DNA of 13,188 bases from a bacterium. GTDB taxonomy: Bacteria; Verrucomicrobiota; Verrucomicrobiia; Limisphaerales; UBA11358. Shown piece by piece: positions 8,507 to 13,188 of this stretch. The translations under genes and the position numbers were made by a program. Within the stretch, counting starts at the first letter, position 1. The number at the start of each line of letters is the position of its first letter. The stretch covers positions 1 through 13,188 of the forward strand of contig JAJXXI010000424.1 in assembly GCA_021781185.1 (NCBI GenBank), given 5' to 3'. The notes under the pieces were generated by a model. It worked only from the letters and a program-made list of their open reading frames with translations. It ran no database searches and was not told where the DNA came from.

Positions 8507-9217
8507 ATTTTTGGGGTTCGATTGTGTTTTGGAAAAACGACAGCAAATGACTTTTATGGGGTTGATGCTGGGCTTCATCCTAGACACGCGCCACCCCCTT
8601 AAAAAGTCCGCCAAAAAATTGCAACTCAAGTTACCCGCCCGACGGCGCAACCGCTCTGTGGCGTGAGACAATCCAAAGCAACCGGCCCAATCAACTGATA
8701 AATCCGACATTGAGCCAACACCACAAACCGAAGGAGAACGCGCGAAAAGACGCCCTGCCTTCCGACGCAAACCTGCTCTTTCAAATAATTTGTGAATTTT
8801 TTGGCGGATTCCCGCGGCACCCGACGCGTGCGCCGATGAAAACTGCCCTTATCCAAAAATAGCGGCTTTGCGACCTCGACTTGGGCATCGGCACATTGAC
8901 TACCAGTGCCCAATTTTACAGCGTGAATTGCAGTCATATCGGAGGCGGCACCATTAAGACCGGCGTGGCGGCAATCGGTTCCAGCGGAAACAGGTGATAC
9001 TTATCAGCTTGGATGGTATACTTACGGGGAGCGAAGGTTACACCATGACGTTTCAAGACTCCCCGGAGGGCCGCGCCTTGTCTCAGACCAGCCGCAACAA
9101 TGTGGCAGATAAAGCGACTGGCTTTTGACTCACTTGTGCTCCGATTCAGGAGGAAGGAGGCAACAATTTCCACTGCCTGACAAATCCTGTTCTGAATCTT
9201 TTGCCGCTGAAAGCCTC
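8507..9217. other. ~710-bp intergenic stretch without a convincing gene
   Basis: This separates the kinase gene from the LamG gene and presumably contains the LamG promoter and leader. I see no RNA gene and no clear terminator. Two minus-strand frames overlap by ATGA (a GTG-started 79-codon frame 9173-8934, then a 103-codon frame 8937-8626), but neither resembles a family I know. The first frame is open further upstream, to the end of the kinase gene, and ends in a hydrophobic Pro-rich tail (IAATPVLMVPPPI), so a decayed or unknown small protein cannot be excluded. The AT-rich part at 8587-8640 (minus strand TTGCAATTTTTTGGCGG then CTTTTTAAGG) is the best place to look for a promoter; no confident -35/-10 pair can be named. 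Confidence 0.5.
8607..8808. repeat. 14-bp perfect inverted repeat pair
   Basis: TCCGCCAAAAAATT at 8607-8620 has its exact reverse complement at 8795-8808, bounding a 202-bp segment. The flanking bases do not continue the match and no target-site duplication is obvious. It could be a pair of regulatory sites, the ends of a very small element, or coincidence helped by the A run. Confidence 0.4.
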
Positions 9218-11431
9218 CTAATTCTCTCCAGTCAGCATCTCAGCCTCGGCCAGTAAAATCCGGGCAAAGGCCCAGTCATACCAAAACCCTGTGCCAGCAT
9301 TCCCACGCTGCCGCAACACTTGAGAATTGGCCCGTATGGTTCTGCTGGCCTTGGCCAGTTCTGATCGAGCTTCATTAGCATTCCCTTTTCGATATTCCGC
9401 CATGGCAAACAAGATTCGCAGCGTGGCGTTTTGCGCTGAGACATTGTCAGTTTCGTTCAAGCCAGAACGACTGTAGCGCTCCGCCTGTTCGTAATCGCCC
9501 AGGCGATATTTCCAGAGGCTGACAGGAATGGCTGCCCAACTAGGAAAGCTTTGAGAATTTGTGTCAATCAGGAACTCTTCGGCCGCCACGCCAAGCGGTC
9601 GGGCTTCCTGCAACAAATCCGCGTCTGGCGGCAGCAGCAGGCAGGTCTTGAGAATGCGACCGGCGGCGTCGCCGTTGGTGGTGGTCAAAAAACTCTCGAT
9701 GGTAGTCCGGCAAAACTGCTGGTATCGGCCAACTTCTTTGCTTTCGATCAAAACCACGCCGCAAGCCTGATAATCCAGCGTCACCGCGCCCCATTTATCC
9801 AGCCTGTCAATCTCCATGAGCGCCAGGTAGCGGTCGGCAGATTCCTGCCACCGGCCCTGAACCGCCAGCCAGTCTCCAACCGAGCGATACGCCGCCACGC
9901 CATCGAAACTGGGTTTGGGCGGAGGCGTTTTCACTTCGTCCAGAAGCCGGTTGGCCTTGTCGTAGTTTCCCTGACTGACCAAAATGGCCGCCTGGATGAT
10001 TTTTTCCCGGGCTTCGGCCTGCTCCCGCAATTCGCTTTCCCGCTTTTCCGACTGCTGGGCCAGCTCGCGTAAAACCGCCTGTTCGTGTTTCGCCTCGCGT
10101 TCCCGGAAGAACATCCAGGTTGCAAGCCACAAGCCTGCCACCAGAGAGAGGACCACCGCCGTCCCGGAGACAAAAACCACCTTGTTACGCCGCACCAGCT
10201 TTTGAAGGCGATACAGGCGACTCGGCGGACGCGCATTGACCGGCTCGTTGTTTAAATACCGCCGCACGTCCATCGCCAGGCCGTTCGCCGTTTCATAACG
10301 TCGCCGCCGGTCCTTCTCCAGCGCCTTCATTACGATCCAGTCCAAATCATGCCGGAGCAACGAGCGAAGCTTGAGCGGCTCCACGTGCCGATGCAGAGCC
10401 GTCGCCGTCAGTTCCGTGCCTTGCAATGTGTCCAGCCGGGTGGATGGCCGGTGAGGATCGCGTTCCCGCAAGGTTCGCCGCATGCCTTCGAGACCGAACT
10501 GCATCAGTTCCTTCTGGTCAAAAGGCGTTTTGCCCGTCAGCAACTCATAAAGCAGCACGCCCAGCGAATAAATATCGCTCCGCGTATCCACGTCCAGTCC
10601 GCTCATCTCGGCTTGTTCCGGACTCATGTAAGCCGGCGTGCCAACCAGCTGTTCATAGGCCGTGAACAACGTCTGCTCCGTCAGCTTGCCCTCAATGACC
10701 TTGGCAATGCCGAAATCAATCACCTTCGGCACCGGTATGCCGTCATGCAACGTCACGAGAATGTTCGACGGCTTGATGTCCCGATGAATGATCCCCTTCT
10801 GGTGGGCGTGCTGGATGGCATGACAAATCCGGATGAACAGTTCGAGCCGTTGACGCGTATCGAGATTGTTCTGGTCGCAATACTCGGTGATCCGGACACC
10901 GCGCACCAGTTCCATGACAAAATACGGCCGGCCGGTTTCCGTGGCACCCGCATCAAACACGCGGGCGATATTTGGATGATCCATCATGGCCAGCGCCTGC
11001 CGTTCCGCCTCAAACCGGGCGATGACGTTCTTGGTGTCCATGCCCAACTTGATCACCTTGAGCGCCACGCGTCGGCGCACGGGTTTTTCCTGCTCGGCCA
11101 TGTAGACAACTCCACAGCCACCCTCCCCCAGTTTTTGCAACACCTTGTAGGGGCTGATCTTCGCGCCGATTTGTTCGTCCACGAAGCCTTTTTCGTTAAT
11201 GTCTTCGTTCACCGCTTTCGGAATTTCCTCCGGCGGCAGACTAAGCCCCGAGGCTCCTTTCGCAAAGAAATGCTCCGCCCCACCCTGTGCGGCCAGTAAC
11301 TCCTCCACCGTCGCGCGCAAGGCGGGATTGCCCGCGCAGGCCTGGTTCAGAAAACAGTTTCGCTGCTCCATGTCCGGCAGGTTCAACGCAGTGAAGAATA
11401 AGGCGTCTTCCAGTTTCTTTGCTGTATTCAC
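9218..11431 (-). CDS. Transmembrane Ser/Thr protein kinase (PknB/Hanks type) with coiled coil and TPR-like C-terminus
   Basis: A 737-residue protein starting at GTG 11431. No other usable in-frame start is close by, and the N-terminus from here ([12 protein letters not shown]...[15 protein letters not shown]) is the usual opening of this kinase group. The kinase domain covers about 95-395. It has the glycine loop GEGGCGVVY (102-110), VALK with K125, the probable alpha-C Glu E143, HRDIKPSN with catalytic D218, DFG at 239-241, MSPEQ (269-273) and DIYSLG (286-291). All catalytic residues are intact and it is an RD kinase. A single membrane helix lies at about 418-441 ([16 protein letters not shown]...). 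A charged coiled coil (about 443-485) follows, and then a helical TPR-like outer region with YDKANRLL and YEQAERYSR. The kinase would face the cytoplasm and the C-terminal sensor the periplasm. Its start lies 66 bp after the stop of a Sigma70_ECF-type sigma factor gene, so the two probably form one operon. By analogy with ECF43 sigma/kinase pairs, the sigma factor is its likely substrate (inference). Confidence 0.93.
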   Translation of the reverse strand: MNTAKKLEDALFFTALNLPDMEQRNCFLNQACAGNPALRATVEELLAAQGGAEHFFAKGASGLSLPPEEIPKAVNEDINEKGFVDEQIGAKISPYKVLQKLGEGGCGVVYMAEQEKPVRRRVALKVIKLGMDTKNVIARFEAERQALAMMDHPNIARVFDAGATETGRPYFVMELVRGVRITEYCDQNNLDTRQRLELFIRICHAIQHAHQKGIIHRDIKPSNILVTLHDGIPVPKVIDFGIAKVIEGKLTEQTLFTAYEQLVGTPAYMSPEQAEMSGLDVDTRSDIYSLGVLLYELLTGKTPFDQKELMQFGLEGMRRTLRERDPHRPSTRLDTLQGTELTATALHRHVEPLKLRSLLRHDLDWIVMKALEKDRRRRYETANGLAMDVRRYLNNEPVNARPPSRLYRLQKLVRRNKVVFVSGTAVVLSLVAGLWLATWMFFREREAKHEQAVLRELAQQSEKRESELREQAEAREKIIQAAILVSQGNYDKANRLLDEVKTPPPKPSFDGVAAYRSVGDWLAVQGRWQESADRYLALMEIDRLDKWGAVTLDYQACGVVLIESKEVGRYQQFCRTTIESFLTTTNGDAAGRILKTCLLLPPDADLLQEARPLGVAAEEFLIDTNSQSFPSWAAIPVSLWKYRLGDYEQAERYSRSGLNETDNVSAQNATLRILFAMAEYRKGNANEARSELAKASRTIRANSQVLRQRGNAGTGFWYDWAFARILLAEAEMLTGEN

Positions 11432-11497
11432 ATCAGGAAGGTCAGCAGATAACGCGTCATGGAGTTGTCTTCTCCGCCAGAAAAACCTCTGATCCGT

Positions 11498-12070
11498 TCA
11501 GGAACGAATCCAGCGGAACAAGCGCGCCTTGGCGCAGGCCCACTGGCGGTCCACCGTGCGCTCGGCAATGCCCAGGTTTTCCGCCACTTCCCGATTGGTC
11601 AGCCCGCCGAAAAACTTCAGCACCACCACTCGCGCCTGTTCGGGATCCTCTTTTTCCAAACGTTCCAGCGCCTCGTTGATGAGCAGGATGTTGTCATCCG
11701 GAGTCGTCTCGGACAGTTCAAGCTCATCAATGTTCAGGCGCGACTGACCGCCGCCGTGTTTCAGGCGGGATTTGCGACGGGCCTTGTCAATCAGGATACG
11801 CCGCATGGCATCAGCTGCGGCACCGAAGAAATGCCCCCGGTTTTCCCATGATCGTTCCCCTGCTCCAACCAATTGCAGCCACGCCTCATGAACTAGCGCC
11901 GTGGGCTGCAGCGTCTGCCCGGATGCCTCCTGCGCCAGCCGCACCGCAGCCAACCGCCGCAACTCTTCATAAACCGCCAGCAACAATTCTTCCGAAGCCT
12001 TACGCTCACCTCGTTCGACCGCCTGCAATATCAAGGTTATGTCGCTCACAGATGGATATGAGCAAAGCAT
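11498..12070 (-). CDS. ECF-type RNA polymerase sigma factor (Sigma70_ECF / TIGR02999-like)
   Basis: About 190 residues from ATG 12070. Region 2 spans TLQPTALVHEAWLQLV to GHFFGAAADAMRRILIDKARRK, and region 4 contains the helix-turn-helix LTNREVAENLGIAERTVDR. The wording matches the Sigma70_ECF (TIGR02999) group. The start is uncertain: a GTG at 12097 lengthens it by 9 residues, and a GTG at 12049 gives MSDITLILQA, the usual family opening. None has a good Shine-Dalgarno sequence; AGAAG about 10 nt before 12070 is the best. The acidic region-2.2 motif of ordinary ECF factors (DAED-like) is replaced by QPTA (T57 counted from ATG 12070). In characterised ECF43-type factors a threonine near this place is phosphorylated by the partner kinase. 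No anti-sigma gene is visible; the membrane kinase follows 66 bp downstream. Target promoters are unknown. Confidence 0.93.
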   Translation of the reverse strand: MLCSYPSVSDITLILQAVERGERKASEELLLAVYEELRRLAAVRLAQEASGQTLQPTALVHEAWLQLVGAGERSWENRGHFFGAAADAMRRILIDKARRKSRLKHGGGQSRLNIDELELSETTPDDNILLINEALERLEKEDPEQARVVVLKFFGGLTNREVAENLGIAERTVDRQWACAKARLFRWIRS

Positions 12071-12292
12071 ATAACCATTTGCTTCTATTTGCGCCACATT
12101 TTTATGACATTAGAACTGCCCCCTGATCCCCAAGTTAGCGCGCTCCGTTCAACAGCGACGCAATGACAGTCGCAGACTTGGCCGAAGTTGGACTGCCAGC
12201 AGATTCCTGCAAAAAAACCGCTCCTTCACTTTTGTCAATATAGCGAAATCTTGAACAAGATGGCAAACGCGTTTGGCACCTCCTGTGAGGCT

Positions 12293-12390
12293 CTTTCAAA
12301 ACCCCGTAGCAGCCGGGGTGACGAGGCTCAAACTTCAGGAATTCCAGGGGAAATGGAGCCTCCTGACGTCGGCTGCTACAGTTTTGAAAG
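12293..12390. repeat. ~98-bp imperfect palindrome, possible MITE/REP-like element
   Basis: The left arm 12293-12329 (CTTTCAAAACCCCGTAGCAG...GAGGCTC) and right arm 12356-12390 (GAGCCTCC...GGCTGCTACAGTTTTGAAAG) are near-perfect inverted copies, with small differences in the middle of the arm. The 26-bp centre contains GGAATTCC. A further partial arm (GAGGCTC) lies at 12287-12293. The GH29-like reading on the minus strand loses homology at 12390, exactly at the palindrome edge, as expected if the element inserted there. I recall GTAGCAGCCGACGT-type palindromes as dispersed repeats in Verrucomicrobia genomes, but that cannot be confirmed here. Confidence 0.7.
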
Positions 12391-12498
12391 AAGCTCCCGC
12401 GGCTGCGAGATTTCCAGCGCATCTTCGGCTTGCTTCCACTGAAGCCTTCTCTCTTTACCAAGCAACTGGATATTGGAGATCCTCTTGCCGAGCAGTCC
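12376..12498 (-). pseudogene. 3' remnant of a third GH29 alpha-L-fucosidase gene
   Basis: On the minus strand, in the frame with codon starts at 12498, 12495 and so on, the sequence reads GLLGKRISNIQLLGKERR then LQWKQAEDALEISQPRELL, ending at TAG 12378-12376. This matches the last beta-sandwich of GH29 enzymes. The intact neighbour has SVSLLGSAAKLDWKQEADG followed by LVITCPKEMP, with the same LLG, L.WKQ, D.L.I and P positions. The normal final strand (VGFKIGP in the neighbour) is missing because the frame runs into the palindrome and stops. Everything upstream of this tail is gone, replaced by the transposase fragment. The match is short, about 30 residues, so this is a judgement from pattern, not a scored alignment. 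Confidence 0.55.
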
Positions 12499-12506
12499 GG
12501 CGGATT

Positions 12507-12620
12507 GCCCAGTAGTTCCTTCAGCATTCGAATCTCCATTTGGAGGTATTCAATGACATCCTGCTGGTGACGATTCATCCAGCCAGCCTGGCAAATCAAC
12601 CTTAAAGTAAGAGGATTCAC
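12507..12620 (-). pseudogene. Truncated transposase/integrase N-terminus (IS remnant)
   Basis: From GTG 12620 the minus strand reads PLTLRLICQAGWMNRHQQ then DVIEYLQMEIRMLKELLG, about 38 residues. This is the opening of a rve/DDE-type transposase group common in Verrucomicrobia and Planctomycetes, whose members start with MNRHQQxVIEYLxEENxxLxEQLG. The family continues with a basic HTH (RxxDxQRRRLA) and an integrase core; both are absent. Homology stops at 12507 and the next bases belong to another reading frame with GH29-like sequence. No terminal inverted repeat or target duplication is recognisable, so only the 5' end of an old insertion survives. The frame stays open by chance to 12135, which would give a false 161-residue protein. 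Confidence 0.7.
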
Positions 12621-12948
12621 TGCCGGATGATTTCAGGCTTCGTCAAAGTGGCCAACCTTTGAAAATGCAGTTGCCACAGCCACGAACCTGAAAGGACTTC
12701 AAAGCAAATTAAAATATTTGGACACCACGGGGTCGGGAATGTTATGAACGGACAATGGCGGAATGGAGTTTGATTTCAGAACGCTTGCTGAGTGCGTGAC
12801 CGTCCAGGCTTCATTCCAAGGCGATTGTTCCGGCCTAACTGGAAGCAAGCCGGCCGGTCAAAGCGCCGCCTTCCGGCAATCTTTATGATTTCTTAACACG
12901 GTTGCCCCCTTTCTTAATTAGTTTTGCCAGGCGTTTGCGGCCAACATA
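12621..12948. other. Intergenic region upstream of kdpA
   Basis: About 330 bp with no gene recognised on either strand and no kdpF-like short membrane ORF. It should hold the kdpA promoter and perhaps residual IS end sequence. A possible sigma-70-like pair is TTAACA (12893-12898) with an AT-rich TTAATTA 16 bp later (12914-12920), but the -10 match is poor. A small GC-rich inverted repeat, GCCGG (12849-12853) with CCGGC (12873-12877), lies just upstream. Confidence 0.45.
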
Positions 12949-13188
12949 ATGGAAATGAGTGAACTTGATTGGATTCAATTGGCGGCTTACTTCGGTGTCT
13001 TGCTGGCGTTGACACCGTTGCTTGGCGGTTGGATGGCTCGAATTTATTCTGGAGAAAATCACTTTCTTCAAAAACTGTTCGGCGGGCTGGAAAGGTTGTT
13101 CTATCGCTTCGCTGGATGCGATCCAAAGGAGGAAATGGACTGGCGTCGCTACGCTGCCGCCCTGTTGTGGTTCAACCTGATTGGGTTG
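12949..13188 (+). CDS. kdpA: Potassium-transporting ATPase subunit A, 5' end (partial)
   Basis: Eighty codons are visible from ATG 12949 to the right edge. A second in-frame ATG at 12955 is an equally good start. The sequence follows the KdpA N-terminus closely: DWIQLAAYFGVLLALTPLLG as the first membrane helix, then MARIYSGE, GGLERLFYRFAGCDPKEEMDW (reading across the DPxxEMxW motif), RYAAALLWFNLIGL opening the second helix. KdpA is the K+-channel-like subunit of the inner-membrane KdpFABC pump used at low external potassium; kdpB and kdpC are expected beyond the edge. It is the only clear plus-strand gene here, and no kdpF or kdpDE is seen upstream. No Shine-Dalgarno sequence is visible. Confidence 0.93.
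   Translation, partial: MEMSELDWIQLAAYFGVLLALTPLLGGWMARIYSGENHFLQKLFGGLERLFYRFAGCDPKEEMDWRRYAAALLWFNLIGL

Noticed and set aside
8507..8770. Longer start (1024 residues) for the LamG protein
   Set aside because: The extension is Arg/Cys-rich and not a secretion signal. A start at 8578 would place 24 residues before a normal signal peptide, which is possible but less likely.
10349..11299. 316-residue plus-strand ORF
   Set aside because: Antisense to the kinase domain, whose motifs are complete on the minus strand.
12135..12620. 161-residue minus-strand ORF as one gene
   Set aside because: Only its first ~38 codons are transposase-like. The rest reads through GH29 sequence in the wrong frame and through the palindrome, so it is a chance fusion.
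12883..13126. Minus-strand small ORFs at the right end
   Set aside because: Antisense to recognisable kdpA, with no family resemblance.
1..13188. CRISPR arrays, tRNA, rRNA, riboswitch
   Set aside because: No regularly spaced short repeats, no cloverleaf or rRNA-like segment, and no recognisable riboswitch upstream of kdpA.

Overview
The window looks like a chromosomal segment of a Verrucomicrobia-type bacterium (PVC superphylum). The grounds are moderately high GC, extracellular proteins built from LamG, bacterial Ig-like and glycosidase modules, a pseudopilin with the H-X9-DG signature, a Sigma70_ECF (TIGR02999-type) sigma factor paired with a membrane Ser/Thr kinase, and almost no Shine-Dalgarno sequences. 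This assignment comes from protein style only; no rRNA or other marker gene is present.

Layout: every clear gene except the last lies on the minus strand, so the transcription order runs right to left. A sigma factor (12070-11498) is followed after 67 bp by a Ser/Thr kinase with one membrane segment (11431-9218). A stretch of about 710 bp without a convincing gene follows. Next come a secreted protein with three LamG and two Big2-like domains (8506-5696), a strong hairpin (5652-5682), an H-X9-DG pseudopilin (5634-4714), a secreted GH29 alpha-L-fucosidase-like enzyme (4631-2847) and a second, larger GH29 enzyme that starts 5 bp later and leaves the window on the left (2841-1). On the plus strand the first 80 codons of kdpA (potassium-transporting ATPase subunit A) begin at 12949.

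Between the sigma factor and kdpA is a small scrapyard. It holds the first ~38 codons of a transposase (12620-12507), joined to the last ~40 codons of a third, otherwise absent GH29 gene in another frame (12498-12376). The GH29 reading runs into a ~98-bp imperfect palindrome (12293-12390) that looks like a small mobile or REP-like repeat. A gene caller would report this whole region as one 161-residue protein, which it is not.

The genes suggest a carbohydrate-active locus. Two exported GH29 enzymes, one carrying FN3, a concanavalin-like domain and LamG modules, sit with a LamG adhesin or lectin-like protein and a pseudopilin. A transmembrane kinase and its cognate sigma factor lie upstream in the same orientation. 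Whether the kinase and sigma pair controls the glycosidase genes is not shown by the sequence. The most interesting points are the sigma factor's loss of the acidic region-2.2 motif in favour of a threonine-containing one beside a kinase gene, the transposase-GH29-palindrome mosaic, and the recently duplicated LamG cassette shared between two proteins.
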